Of a stretch of 64,000 nt of DNA, positions 11,475 through 23,290 are shown in pieces. Made by a program: the position numbers and the translations under genes. Position 1 is the first letter of the stretch. The number at the start of each line of letters is the position of its first letter. This DNA is from Multifurca ochricompacta. Its lineage: Eukaryota; Basidiomycota; Agaricomycetes; Russulales; Russulaceae. The notes below the pieces were generated by a model that was given only the letters and a program-made list of their open reading frames with translations, did no database searches and was not told where the DNA came from. Where the stretch lies: contig WTXG01000008.1 of assembly GCA_022496185.1 (NCBI GenBank), positions 248,001 to 312,000 on the forward strand, read 5' to 3'.

Positions 11475-12709
11475 ATGGCAAAAGTCGTCTCGTTGCAACA
11501 GATTCCTACCCTCCGTGAGCTCTACCAGCGTGCGCTCATAGCGACGCTACCCATGGCAGAGAGAGAGGCACGTTTCCCATTCGCTGGTCCATTGCTGGAC
11601 CGCGTTTCCGTTTAGTGAGTAATTGCTTGAGAGCCCAGCCTCCCGCTGTACCCTCCCCCCTCCCCCCTCCTCCAACAGCTTACTAGATCCCTAATCCATT
11701 TCTTTCGGACAGCCGGGGGGACATCACACACGTCCAAGTTGACGCGATCGTTAATGCAGCTAACACTAGACTATTGGGTGCGCTTGCTCTTCGAATTGAT
11801 CTCGTCCGATTGTGATCGATGTGCTCAGGCTTAAGAGGTGCTTTGCAGGTGGCGGTGGAGGTATGCGCCCTGTTCCCATTTTCGCAGGGCCCTCGTAGTC
11901 TGTATTGACCAATTGATTGGGACAGTGGATGGAGCCATACACAGAGCAGCAGGTCCCAAACTTCTCAAGGAGTGTGAGTCTGCATGCCTACTCAACCCAA
12001 AGGTGTTCACGAATGGATCTGATCACCCCGTAGGCCGCACCTTAGGTGGCTGCCCTGTAGGCGAAGCTCGCGTTACCGCCGGCCACAACCTTCCAGCGTG
12101 AGCTTTTTGCCTCCCGCCCAGTTGAAAATCACCGAGGTGTAGGGTCCACGCTTTTTTCGGGGCCATAGGAAGCATGTCATTCACGCTGTCGGTCCGGTCT
12201 ATCACCCTAAAGACACCCGCGCGCCGTTGCAGCTTGCTGGGTGCTACCGCATTAGCCTCCAACTGGCCGTCCAGCACGAGCTGAAGCACATTGTGAGCTA
12301 AATGGTGGTGGGCTTTTTCCTCCGTGCAGCACAGCTGAGGTACACACTCCTCTAGGCTTTCCCAGCCATCTCAACCGGCATCTATAGTTATCCATCGAAA
12401 GTGCGACCCGCGTCGCGCTCGGCGAGACAAGGAAATTCCTGGATACGGACGATGCCAAAGAGGTATATGTCTATTCTTCAGGTTGCTATGCTGTTGTAAG
12501 CGTGTCGCTCATGTGCCATGTAGTTCGAACGCATCATCTTTGTTGTGTTCTCCGCTGAAGACGAGGCCGTGTACTTGTGAGTGCTGTTGTTGTTCGAAAT
12601 TTGGAACGCCAAAATACAAGGATGTCACAGGAGGCTCATTCCTGAATACTTTCCATGGGAGCCCCCGGCTCCGCTCCCGTCGTACTCATCAGCCACACCA
12701 TACGCGTGA
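11475..12709 (+). CDS. macro-domain protein, ADP-ribose hydrolase/phosphatase type (one frameshift)
   Basis: Macro domains bind ADP-ribose; fungal relatives of this type remove ADP-ribose or act on ADP-ribose-1''-phosphate. The ATG at 11475 gives [13 protein letters not shown], the N-terminal helix common in MacroD-like proteins. The core reads [35 protein letters not shown] across three exons, including a 12-base microexon at 11849-11860 coding part of the GGGG loop. Then come [41 protein letters not shown] and [18 protein letters not shown], ending [11 protein letters not shown] before a TGA at 12707. Between YPSK and ATRVALGE the frame shifts at about 12401; one extra base restores it. Intron phases at all other joins agree. 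Family call is firm, exact substrate is not. Confidence 0.85.
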
Positions 12710-13129
12710 AAATGAATGCGGAGACAAGTTGCCAAAGGCGATATAAGGTATCATGAAGTTGAGTATAGGTAGTCTGTAAACTACGCTGAGAGCCGAACGG
12801 CATTTTCATGCACTTCCACTTTCATGCGATGTACGTCCAGTATGGGTCATGCCCGCGTCTAGCTGTCACATAAACCACGAGCGCCGCTGCTGCTATTAGT
12901 ACCGGAAACCGGACAGAAGCGGGCCGGAAAGTCTGCGTTGTGCTGTTTGTGCGTTGTGCGTTGTGCGGTGTGATAAGATCCACATAACGCTAAATGAAAG
13001 AGCGAGAGCGTATAGATTTATTAGCAACTCTCCCAGTAGAGGTATAGTATTCAAATATTCCTTATTCCTTATTTGAATCCCGCAAATTCATTCCCTCTTT
13101 AGCTCTTATACGAAATTCAGTATTACGCA
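12710..13129. other. intergenic with short GTGCGTT-like repeat
   Basis: No gene seen. A degenerate run of GCGTTGTG-type units lies at about 12935-12972. The 5' end of the following ankyrin-like gene may extend into this stretch through an unseen first exon. Confidence 0.4.
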
Positions 13130-13841
13130 GTGTCGGGTGCTCTTCCTCTCGCCTCCCAACGTTTATATCGCATCTTTAAGCGTGCCCCTCTTATCGTGCA
13201 CGCAGAATACCTCTTAGGGCGTCATATCGATGAACCCGAAACCCATTGTATCATCACCCACGCACTGTGCTTCCCACTCTGCACACCCGCCGTGCTCGAC
13301 GCGCTTCTCCAACGGCCCGACTGCACCCCCATCCCCTCCACCCCGCCCGAGTTGCCAAGAAGGTTGTTCAGGAAGCTCAGCGCATCTGGTGCGGAGGTCC
13401 TCCCGCTATTACGGTTCTTGTACACCAGCCCACGGCTGCCCCGGCCGCCAGACGCGAACTCGCACGGTGGATATCCGCTCGCGCGCGCAACGCTCGCAGG
13501 TGCGGTGCCCCTCGTACGTTTCTTGCTAGAACACGGGGCCTCTTCATACCTCAAAGACGCGATTGCGGTCAGGTTCGCAATAAACGGCGGGACCTCTCCC
13601 TCGTACGATTACTCGTCGAGCCACCTGAGCCTCCTTTGGAAGAGCGCAGGGCGGGGAAGCGCCGTAGGCTCCTCGATCGGGTTCAAGTCAACTCATGGAT
13701 GTTGAAACTCGCAGTGAGGTGTGGTGCGCAAGATATCGCAGAATACTTGATGAATGAAAAGGGTTGCGTGCCGGATCTTAGGACACTCTCATTCCTTAGG
13801 TATGAAGGGAATTGTTCACCCTCATGGTCGTCACACTGAGT
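13130..13841 (+). CDS. ankyrin-like repeat protein (frameshift, start uncertain)
   Basis: Helical-repeat protein resembling basidiomycete ankyrin proteins. Readable blocks are AVLDALLQRPDC, LPLLRFLYTSPRLP, GGYPLARATLAGAVPLVRFLLEHGA, FAINGG, DLSLVRLLVEPPEPPLEE and MLKLAVRCGAQDIAEYLMNEKG, with the A..G..L[VI]..LL spacing of ankyrin helices. FAINGG and DLSLVRLLVE lie in different frames; one more G in the GGG at 13589-13591 joins them. No ATG opens the frame: the first plausible residue sits at GTGTCGGGT after a CAG at 13128-13130, so either the initiator is split by an intron (A|TG) or an upstream exon was missed. The 3' end at 13841 may also be followed by a further exon. No function can be given. 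Confidence 0.55.
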
Positions 13842-14111
13842 CGTTGCCCAGTACTGTGAATCCCTGAGAATTTGCAAAGATTCCGTAAATAAACACCTGT
13901 CATTTCTGGTCACGTTGGTCCGAGAATGAAGGAATAAAAAGGAAAAAGGGAAACATTGATAACACATTGTGTATATGTGTGTCTAACCAACAATGATATA
14001 ACAGAGGGAAGAATCCAGTCATCACGAATACACAGCTATGCTGTGAGAGTCTATGAGGGCAACAGCGGAAACAAGCTGATGACACACCTTGCACACCCAA
14101 CAGGAAAACAC

Positions 14112-14788
14112 TTAGATATCATCGATGTCCACTTCCCCATCTTCGCCGAATTCGAAAGTGCATTCGCCCTCCTCCTCCCCGAAGGTATCCGTCTCATTAA
14201 TCTTGGCATTCTCGGGCAATTCGCCATACGCTTTTACTTGTATGGGGCCAAAGTCGGCTTCAAACGCACAGCAAACAGTGCCAAATTGACTCACAGTTGC
14301 GAGCCTCATCGGCTGTGTATTTGACGATCACATCTGCCTTGCCATCTTGAAATTCACGTAATGACAATAAGATTATGTCCCCTTGATTGATCCAGACCTG
14401 ATTTGAATGGTCGGTAAAAATATCACATAGGACGGACAGACTAATGACAGTGATAGCACACACCTTTTTGCGCATCTTTCCCCGGATATGCGCCAGTCGC
14501 TTCTCGCCATCGAAACACAAAGCCTCCAGACGCCCGTTCCCCAGCATCTTTGTCACCTGGGCATACTCTTGCCCATCCTCACGGAATACTAACTCGCGCT
14601 TGTCATCGTCGTTCTCGTTCTTTCCTCGTCTCCTATTTTTACCACCCTGCGATGCATCTTAAGTCAATACCAAGCATATGGGGGGAGTCCCATAGTTGCC
14701 GCGGACCTTTCCTTTATTCTGAATGATAGACGAGGTTTAGTCCCGGCACTGTGAAGTAGTAGACGTGCAGAAAACGCACCTTAGGCAT
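14112..14788 (-). CDS. TIF11: translation initiation factor eIF1A
   Basis: eIF1A binds the 40S subunit and supports scanning and start-codon selection. The short exon MPK (14788-14780) is followed by NKGK, then [17 protein letters not shown] and the OB-fold core with [44 protein letters not shown] and [13 protein letters not shown], ending [13 protein letters not shown] and the acidic tail DIDDI. Four introns split it and every join is in phase. The assembled protein is 143 residues, about the usual length of the family. The basic N-terminal and acidic C-terminal tails that contact the ribosome and partner factors are both present. Confidence 0.95.
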
Positions 14789-14903
14789 ACTAAGTAATGT
14801 GGGCTTGAATTGATCCTTTTAAGAGGATAATAGGGTGCGCCGGGGAGAATGTTGTCAAGAGTTAACGTCTCACCTCAGCGTGGTGCGAGTCAATTTTGGG
14901 CGG

Positions 14904-14934
14904 AGATTTATTTAGATTTAGATTTAGATTTAGA
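14904..14934 (+). repeat. GATTTA microsatellite
   Basis: A short array of GATTTA hexamers with one variant unit, in the eIF1A upstream region. Confidence 0.8.
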
Positions 14935-15042
14935 ATTACCGCGGAACGGATCTAATCGAACGTGCACCACTCAAACTTCATCCTCCTCGCCAACTGCCTT
15001 CATAACCTATTACGTATCCGGAGATTTTGCCAACCCACTGTC

Positions 15043-15926
15043 TCAAAGGATGCCACGCCAGAATGTCGGATAAGGTCTTTCAATTATCCTTCGTCGACGC
15101 TTGCGTTTGCATTTAGAATGTGTTGTCGTTTGCTTGTTTCCTTGTCGCTTAAGGGAGATCACAGGGAGAGTGTCTCCTTTCACTACAACCTCGTGCGGTG
15201 AGGGTCGGGTATCAAATTTATGTAGCATTCTCGACGGCCTGAAGCCTTCTTGGCGAGGTATCTCAGCCAAAAAGAACGCGAGGGGTGAGAGAGGCACGTC
15301 TGCACTGGCATGAATGACCTTGTCCGCTTTCTGAAGCGGGTTCTGTTTCACTGAGTTGGGTTGACTGTCTTGCAGGAGCACGCAGACGACTCAACTAGAT
15401 AAGCTTGAGCAGACTCGAACAGTGATATAAATTCGACAGCAACGGAAAGTGCTTGTTGTGTCCGGAGTTCCGCTTCACGTTCGGTGTCTTCACAAGGAGG
15501 CTCCCATACCCTGGACAATTCCAGATAGATATAGCGGGATAGTTGTGCCAGAACTCACGTTCTCGCGGGCAGCGGCCGCGCTTCCAAAGAGATCATTCTA
15601 GGGGGATGTGCAATTGAAAGAAGCCTGAAGGCTGGAAGAGTTGCAACAAGCCTAGTCTATTCGATTGGAGGATGGCAAAAAAGGTCTGACTTACGAGCAG
15701 GCTCAACCTTGCCATGTAACACAGGTTTCCGATCTACTAGATCGACGACCTTCCTTCTCTTCCGCTTTGGTGAAACCTCGATATCGCCCCAGTTGGCTTT
15801 GAGTAGCTCATTAAGTTCGGCAAGCTTCTCATCATCCGTTCTGAAGTGAGCGTCTTCTTGGAAAAGAGCGGAACGAGAGACTGTCACAGTTTGTTGTTCA
15901 TGTGAGGGGTGGTGTAATAAGGGCAT
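15043..15926 (-). CDS. conserved-looking protein of unknown function
   Basis: I do not recognise this gene. From the ATG at 15926 exon 1 reads MPLLHHPSHEQQ and then an acidic/basic stretch with LAELNELLKANWGDIEV followed by PKRKRRKVVDLVD, which looks like a nuclear localisation signal. A donor GTAAGT lies near 15690. Further exons give EREAELRTQQALSVAVE and then VLLQDSQPNSVKQNPLQK, HASADVPLSPLAFFLAEIPR and a basic end KRKRRRRIIERPYPTFWRGIL. The step from ...VESSA to VLLQDSQ changes frame near 15381 and would be joined by one extra base. It is head-to-head with the NOP15-like gene (88 bp apart), which may hint at co-expression. Nuclear location is inferred from the basic clusters only. Confidence 0.55.
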
Positions 15927-16014
15927 TCTGTCAGTATTGTTGTTGGCATTTGTTTGGTCGTTCGTCGTCAAAATCAATGCAATACATCACACTCAACTCA
16001 ATTAGCTATTGATC
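15927..16014. promoter_or_regulatory. short divergent promoter
   Basis: Only 88 bp separate the ATG at 15926 (minus) from the ATG at 16015 (plus), so the two genes probably share core promoter DNA. No factor site is called. Confidence 0.35.
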
Positions 16015-17226
16015 ATGACCTCAGACTCAGACCCTCCTGCCCGCAAAGTCAAAAAAACTTCAAAACCCAAGTTGGTCAAAGCAGAGGACCATTTCAAAAA
16101 ATCCGAAACCAAGAATCCCGCCAAGGAGGAAAGGGCAAAGCCAGTCAGACACCCTAAAATGACAACAGCAAGAGAGATGCGCCATAAATTGGCAGTCGAC
16201 GTGCCCAAGAGGACTAAACGGGCTACGCGCTCAGTGCGGAAGCTACCAGGGCCATGGAGAGCGCCTTCTTCTTCACCGTCTTTATCCCCAGCGTCTGGCC
16301 TTGAACCCTCCCACTCTGAACCAGACGAGCCTGAAGCGCTTCCAGAAGGGAGTGGTCATGATGAAGAGAACGTTCACTTATATGGCTTCTCTACTGATGA
16401 AGACTCCTCGGACGACGATTTGGATGCCGGTGACGGTGCTGACTTCGATATGGGTGCTCTTCCAACTGTTGCACGAGATGATATGACTGTCAAGAGAAAG
16501 CTTGAGAAGGCGAAACGTAAAATTGCACGTGTACCGCCCCCCACACTCTCTGCTGGAGACATTGCTTACGAACGTCATGCCACACAGGAGACGGAACCTG
16601 GTGTGATTTACCTTGGTCGGATTCCCCATGGCTTCTATGAGGATCAGTTGCGCGCGTATTTCTCACAATTTGGAGAGATTTCACGCCTGCGCCTATCACG
16701 AAACAAAAGAGTACGTCTACTTAGGCTTCACTGCCTCATGCGATGTGCCAAAACTACGTACAGACGGGTCGATCGAAACACTATGGATTCATTGAATTTG
16801 TGTCGGCACCCGTTGCTCAAATTGTCGCAGAGACGATGGACAACTATTTGCTCATGGGCCATATTCTGACTTGCAAGGTCATTCCGAATGCCGAAGTACA
16901 CCCAGAATTGTGGGTAGGTGCCAATCGCAAATGGCGCGTAGTGCCGGGGTATCGCCTCGCCCAGGCGCAACATAACAAGGTCAGCCTGTGCACTCTATTT
17001 CTTAAAAAAGGTCATTCTGATACAGTACTGGCAGCCTCGAGACGAGAAGCAACAGCGGGCCGCGGAAAAACGCTTGATTAGAAGACAAGCAGCGCGGAAA
17101 CGGAAGCTTGCAGAGGCAGGAATTGTGTATAACTTTGACAAGGTTGAATATGTGAGTGCCGGAGTTTTTCATCGTGTTGGATGAGAGGACTGACTATTGC
17201 AGAAAAAACCTAAAAGCGTTGCATGA
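16015..17226 (+). CDS. NOP15: nucleolar RRM protein, NOP15/NIFK-like
   Basis: Predicted 60S ribosome-biogenesis factor that binds pre-rRNA near ITS2. The N-terminal half (about 160 residues) is basic, then Ser/Pro-rich, then acidic ([18 protein letters not shown]). The RRM follows: RNP2-like [26 protein letters not shown], then after an intron the RNP1-like SKHYGFIEF and a [18 protein letters not shown] helix-strand. NOP15/NIFK proteins continue, as here, with a helical tail ([13 protein letters not shown]) and a basic C-terminus. Three introns (donors at about 16710, 16979 and 17152) join in phase, ending KKPKSVA with a stop at 17224. The alternative is another nucleolar RRM protein, but the post-RRM tail favours NOP15/NIFK. 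Confidence 0.82.
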
Positions 17227-17521
17227 CCATGCATATTTCTTCGCCATGTATCACGATGGTTTGGATTTGTTATAATTCATGAGCCTTCTCGGTTCTTCAC
17301 TGACTTCCAGAGCCATTTGAGTTTCACACCCTGGCTTGTATTTCGTGTTCTTTGCGGAACTTGTCACGATCACGCCAGGGCAATACTATGTAAACAATCG
17401 CAGTGCCTCGCAGGCTTCAGCTGGGAAAGACGATACTATGATCATTTATTATGCTATCCGATTATACACGGCGTGACGGCCCCACACTACTACCCAAATT
17501 ATACAGGAGCCGTAGAATACA

Positions 17522-19787
17522 TCAATAAACAGATACCCAAGACCCCGACAGGCGCCAGGAAATGCCATCTAGAACTAAAGAGAGCCTTGCCGATGGACTA
17601 TGCCATGCCGCATCTGGACTTGGGTGACACCTATCCACGGGCCACGGGTCAGAAGGCGGCAATCTGTACATGAGAGGAATCGACGTACCTTGGATAAAAC
17701 CTTCCTGCTGCTCGCGAGATAGTTGCTCTAGTGACTTGTCTCTTGTTTCTTCCAGTAGCAAGGTCGACCCTATGCCTGTCAGAGTGACGCCGGCAAATAT
17801 TCCGAGACTGCATTTACCAACCGTTATCACGAAGCATAACAAGAGAAAAACCTATACATACATCACCCTGAGCGTTCTATCCGAATCACTCACCTTGAAA
17901 AAGATGATTTGGGACACAATGGCACCAAGCTTCCCACTTGCCGCAGCAATTCCATGCGCGGTTGAGCGGTAGCGCGTTGGAAAGACCTCGCCAGGAATAA
18001 TGAAAGTGGTCACGTTGGGCCCGAAATTGGTGAAGAAATTTGCTAGGCAGTACAGTGCAACGAATGCCTTAGCTTTACCCTGGTGGCCGTCAGTAGGGCG
18101 GGGGCCTGGGTAGATGCCAGCTACCGAGACGCTTTAATGATTAGACGAGCCAGTATTCATGCTCAAATCTTACCAAGGATAGCGAGCAACGCGGTCAACA
18201 CAGAAAAGCCCATAAGTTGTATTGGCTTGCGACCCCAGACGTCGATGAGGCAGAAGGATGCGTAATAGCCTGGCAAAAGTCCCGCCACAGTGACCACCAA
18301 ACTACCTATGACGACGTTGTGCAGCGACTTGTATATCCCCAGGGTAGTGTTGAGCTGCGACTGATCAATAGTGTCACCAATCCCTGCATGAGTAAGGAGA
18401 TCCGAAGTTAAAATATTCGAAGCATTGAGACCGAGGCCGTAAAATGCGACCTGCACAGAGCACATGAGTTGTGTTCGATGAACGCGCCCCACTAGAAGAG
18501 AGGGCCTACATCAATAGCAAACCACGAGTAAGCCAACCCAAAAAGAAGCTGAAGGTTGTGCCGCTTCTTTAAATATGCTATGAAGTCTCTGCGGCTTCGT
18601 CGAGGTGCGAATGCGCGCTGGACTACCGCATTCGGGTCAACCCAGTAGACACCTGGGGAGGAACCCTTGGGACCAAGCATATTGCGAATGTCGGTCGTTG
18701 CCTTTCGAACATCGCGATCGATGTCCATCGTGAATCGTGGGGTTTCTGGGATAGTAAGACGGAAATAAAGCGCGATAACACCGGGTACACAGCCTAACCC
18801 AATGAGAATGCGCCAGCAATAGTCTACATGCTTGGGTTCGTTAAAGTTTCCCGCTATGATGGAGTTCTTGTACGCAACGGTCACTATGAGCGCAACTAGG
18901 GAGGCAGCTTGAGGGAGTGGACTAAGGATTACTGCTCTCTCCGCACTAATGATGTCGGCGCACCTAAATTTCCCCAGCCCTGAGAAGCAAATACTGCCGT
19001 CATGAGACGGCCACGGGTCCGCGTGGAAGCAAACTCGGAAGTGATCACAGCGCTCAGAGGATAGTCCCCTCCAACGCCAACCCCATAATGAACCTATAGA
19101 CGATGAGGACGCCGATAATATTGACGGCGGGTCCAGATCCTGCAAGCGCCTGGACGAAAGTAGCAATGACAATAATCAATAACTCCATCCCATCTGATAT
19201 TTTGATATGGTCAGAGCCCTTATGGATGCAACAATTGATTGATCCATACACATGCGCTTCCGTCCCACGATGTCGGCTAGCCAACCAAAGAACATTGTCC
19301 AAACAGGTTTCCAATGGGCGCTGCTACCTTTATTCCAAAGTTTTGGTTGCTTGAGAGTTGGCGAACACGACCCGAGGATCCTGGAAATGATTATCAAACC
19401 GTAAGAGCACTACTTCTGACCTCCTGGTGTGCGTCCTACCCTGTGTGTGACCATATACATACCCCAACATGTCGGAGGCAATGTTGATGGCGAATATATC
19501 GTACCTAAAACGCGCAAACTCAGGTCAAAAAAGAGGAGAAACAGACGGGATCTTACGCGTCCGTGAAAAACCCAGTTCCCGCGACCATGCAGACTTTGAC
19601 ATGAAACCACCTGCAAACAGAGTCAGTGAGCGAGATACGGGACAGACTAGCCTCTGTCGCACGAGAAAGGAGCCTTGTCAATGGCTTCCAGCGCTTCTAC
19701 TCTGCAGTCGTTCAGTTCATGAGCTGCGACATCATTGAATTCTTCCGAGTCGCTGTCGCCGTCGTTCTGCGTAGATGGGTTGGACAT
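17522..19787 (-). CDS. PHO84-type inorganic phosphate transporter, copy A (two frameshifts)
   Basis: MFS phosphate:H+ symporter of the plasma membrane. The ATG at 19787 opens [17 protein letters not shown]. Exons give [158 protein letters not shown] and [11 protein letters not shown], ending [21 protein letters not shown]. Unlike copies B and C the frame breaks twice: once near 19295 (GNLFGQ to FFGWLAD, one base short in a TT) and once at 19081-19084 (YRFIMG to VGVGGDY, one base short in a CCCC). All splice joins are otherwise in phase. It is either a young pseudogene or an intact gene with two consensus errors. The C-terminal tail after FIQG runs longer than in the other copies and may hide an intron. 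Confidence 0.85.
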
Positions 19788-20983
19788 CGAGTTGGACGCC
19801 AGTCAGCGGCGGCCGCCTAGATAATAGCAGGGGAGATGATAGAAACCCCACAAATTTGGTATATGACCCTTTAAATGAATCCTAGTCACAACTTTACTTG
19901 AGAGTCAATCAATAGTGTGGTCATTTGACACTGCCTGCGGTTCCGATCTCACAGTCAGGGTACGAGCCACGTAAATTGAAAACTAACCGTAGTGGAGGGT
20001 AATATTCGGGCAACAGCGTTGGACAGCAAATAAATAAATATCATCCATACAGTTGATGGGCGCTGGCTGATGTGTGGCTAGGAACCCGCCCTCTCTTCAA
20101 TATTAATTGTTCTTTGTGCTGAAGTTGCCAACATTGCTTGCAATATTCACGGACGTCCCATAGGTGATCAAAAACGTGCATCGTTACCTCAACACATGAC
20201 CTTAATTGCCCCTGAAGGAGACCGGGTCCATGGGTCCTGATCATGTCTTTCCTTCTCTTGGAAAGATACAGGGACGAATGACGAGTTGAACAAAATTGAT
20301 GAGAGCATAAAACCCGTAGCAGATCAAATAAAGACGAATTGCCTCTTGTCGATCATTGTGTCAATTATTTGTTGTATGTTGTATAGGATTGTTGCTTGCG
20401 TGATGACCTGTGCACGAGCGCGTTAGCTAATTCTGGTACAGCCAACTGTACTGTTGACAGACGATGTATCTCCAATGACTAACTGCTTCCATCCTAGCAT
20501 CCTAGTGTGGATAAAATGAAGTAGAACGGAACTTTTAAAGCCAACAAGGCACACTTGTCAAACACAGCAATTGCACTGGTTCCATCCCCTCCAGCTCCAG
20601 ACGCGCGAGAGTTCGAGAACGTTGATAGAGGATAGGCGCTCCTGATCGGCATGCATGAATGTTGTGTGTTGAAACGTCAGAAGCCACAGAGAACATGCGG
20701 CGACATGCTTTTATGTATGCACGGCTCAGCTGTTCATTTTATTCTTACCAGGCTTCAGCGATAATACTCCCACAGCACTGTTAATACAACTCCATTCTAA
20801 GTGTCCAATGAATCAGCTTAAACGCCTGCAAAACAATCGCAACTATCTCCATTGGGTCTCCTACCGAAGAGTCAAATCTATTTTGGTGATCAGGGCCAGG
20901 TACCTGTATCATAGATCGCTATCAGAGTCCGCAAAGTGGCAGCGGCGGTTGGTGTCATGATGGGGCGGTCTTAGACAGATAGG
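19788..20983. other. intergenic, upstream of PHO84 copy A
   Basis: No gene seen. This is promoter DNA of copy A. One CACGTT word (minus strand, 20173-20178) matches the lower-affinity core known for yeast Pho4, but a single 6-mer is weak evidence. Confidence 0.4.
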
Positions 20984-20991
20984 GTTTCGAG
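20984..20991 (+). repeat. 8-bp target-site duplication, left
   Basis: GTTTCGAG immediately left of the hAT element, repeated exactly at 22192-22199. Confidence 0.9.
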
Positions 20992-22191
20992 TAGTGTTGT
21001 GACGGCCCCGGCTCGGCCTGAAGCCGCAGCTTAGGCTCGGCTTTTAGCGTCTCAGGCTTGTCAAAACTCAAGCCTGGGCCGTAGCGACGGCTTCCGGCCG
21101 GCTTAGGCCCAAGCCGCGGCTTTACAAGTTTTAGTTTGGATCTTCTGATCGCTTTTACTCTACATTTCTGAAGGACTTGTAGTTTACATTATATCAACCC
21201 CTGGCCACTGCTTTGGCCTTCTGCCATATTATGTCTCCTATTTAACTCATGTAACATAAATTGTCTTAGTTTAGCTTGTATCAATAACAAGTGTTTGTAA
21301 CAGGTGCTTCTATCCCATGCTTGCTATGTAGATAAGATAAGATGTTGAGATCGTGGTGAAACTAAGAGTGAAAATCCAGCAAGAATAGGCCTAAATAGGT
21401 TCTAGTACTATTCTACGAAATACCAAAGCCGATCGAGCATGCGATGTAAATCTAATTAGTTATCAGTGGCTTACTCTTCTAAGTACCCTGACACATCTTG
21501 TTTATTAACGCGCAATCGTTTCTGCCAGTCTGGCATTATCTAAAATGCATACTAGACTACTTTAGATCACTCTATAATCAAATCATCAAATTGTATTACT
21601 CAAACAAAGGCCGCGTGTATCTATCAGTGTCCATGCGTAGGGCAGCGACTACTTGGCATCACGTGGACTGGGTCAGATCGGTCCAAACTCCTTCTTATCT
21701 TATCTAAGTCTAAGAAGGTTGACTCTGCAAGACACGCAATCGCATGACACCCTCAGGATGGTTTTCAATTGGTCTGGGATGCCAAAAAATGCGCATCCAG
21801 GACATGTACTATATCAGCTACTAAGTTAAAGTAAACAAATGTATTATCTTGCAATGTGATTTAATCACATGATCAGTCTGAGATGTATATACTTAGTATT
21901 TTAATTAATGTGAGACATGTTTTTATCTCATCAACTGTATTATCTAAACACAATCACAATTATGTTGCTATCTCTGTACTGGTATTCTGGTTCAACAGTT
22001 TGCAAAAATCCGGATAGAAAGCGTGACTCAGTCACCAAAAGCCGCGGCCTAAGCCGCGGCTTCAGGCTTTCCAAACCTTAAGCCTGAGCCGTGGGCCGCT
22101 GGAAGCCGTTTTCACGGCCTATATCGGCCCGGCTTTTTCCGGCTCAGAAACGGCCGGCTTACGGCTTTGAGCCGAGCCGTGCACATCACTA
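20992..22191. mobile_element. non-autonomous hAT DNA transposon
   Basis: The element is exactly 1200 bp and is flanked by perfect 8-bp direct repeats GTTTCGAG (20984-20991 and 22192-22199), the target-site size of hAT transposons. Its ends are imperfect inverted repeats TAGTGTTGTG (left) and TAGTGATGTG (right, read on the minus strand), typical of hAT termini. Both subterminal regions (about 21000-21130 and 22030-22185) are GC-rich and full of AAGCCG/CGGCTT words in both orientations, including AGCCGCGGCTT at both ends; such clusters are transposase-binding sites in known hATs. The core is AT-rich with no open frame above about 70 codons and no transposase, so movement must depend on another copy. 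The intact target duplication suggests a fairly recent insertion. Confidence 0.9.
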
Positions 22192-22199
22192 GTTTCGAG
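22192..22199 (+). repeat. 8-bp target-site duplication, right
   Basis: GTTTCGAG immediately right of the hAT element, identical to 20984-20991. Confidence 0.9.
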
Positions 22200-23290
22200 G
22201 GCCAACACGGAAGAGTCAGTACTTCAACATGCCCTCTTGGATCTTTAACTTGCGAGAACGAGTCTATTTGTAAGTTAGAGGTATAACCCCATATAGAATG
22301 CGAGGAAACTGATGAGAACGCGGATGACTAGAAGCTGACCGTAGCTACTGTTCGCACACAGATATCCAGGTTGCGCCGCCCTGATCGCAATGGCGCTGCC
22401 GCGGCGACGTTGCAAATAAGTCTTCCGACACGACATCCATCCAACAGCAATAATGCCGTATTTTATGCCCTTTCGAAATCATTTGTTATATAATTGGCGT
22501 AGAAATGTACAGCAAAAATTTCAATACGAGAACCATTGGGTGGTACAATTTTGACCATTAACAGTTTAATGTACGCACAGACCTACACTCCACACCATAC
22601 CCAAGAAAATACTGGCAGATTTTGGTCTGCCACACTTGGCTTTGTCATGATTCTTTGTGATGATATACTTGCGATTACACTCCTGTCTCACCCTCCTTGT
22701 TATTGAGGGTCTTACCACCAGTCTAGAATGTTCACGTGCGAAAGCAAACGCAACACCTTTTGTCTTTATTGGTCTCAGATTACTTACCACTATCTTGATC
22801 CATTATGTAGATTGTCAAGTATTGTATACATTAAACTACATAAAATGTGCTGTAGAATAGCCCAAGAAATTCATCCTGTTCGAGAAACGTCCCCGTCTGT
22901 CGCTTCATCGCCCTAAAGCTCTTGCTCTTGCCACCCCGCTCGACTTTATATTCTCTCTAAATACCAATACCACAGAAAGAAAGTAGAACCAAGTACAAGT
23001 TAAAGGAAAAGATAAATTACTGCGTGATGAAAACCTTTCAGTAATTGCGACGAGTTAGAGAGCTCTGCGTTGAACATCCACATGGGGATCGTTAACGTGA
23101 CGCAAGAGCGAATGTTGTGATGTGAAGGTGAAGGAAAGGGGGTTGCATGAGAAGTGAAATGACGCGCTTCACAGGGTGCTTAAATACCAGTACTCAATAG
23201 GTGTTGGTGCTGTTCTCTCTACGAGAACCTTCGTAGAACAATGCCATTGCGCAATTCAATTTGATCAGCACCTAAGTTGAATGTGGATCA
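22200..23290. other. intergenic, downstream of PHO84 copy B
   Basis: No gene seen on either strand. Short open frames near 22570-22920 overlap one another on opposite strands and resemble no family. Confidence 0.45.
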
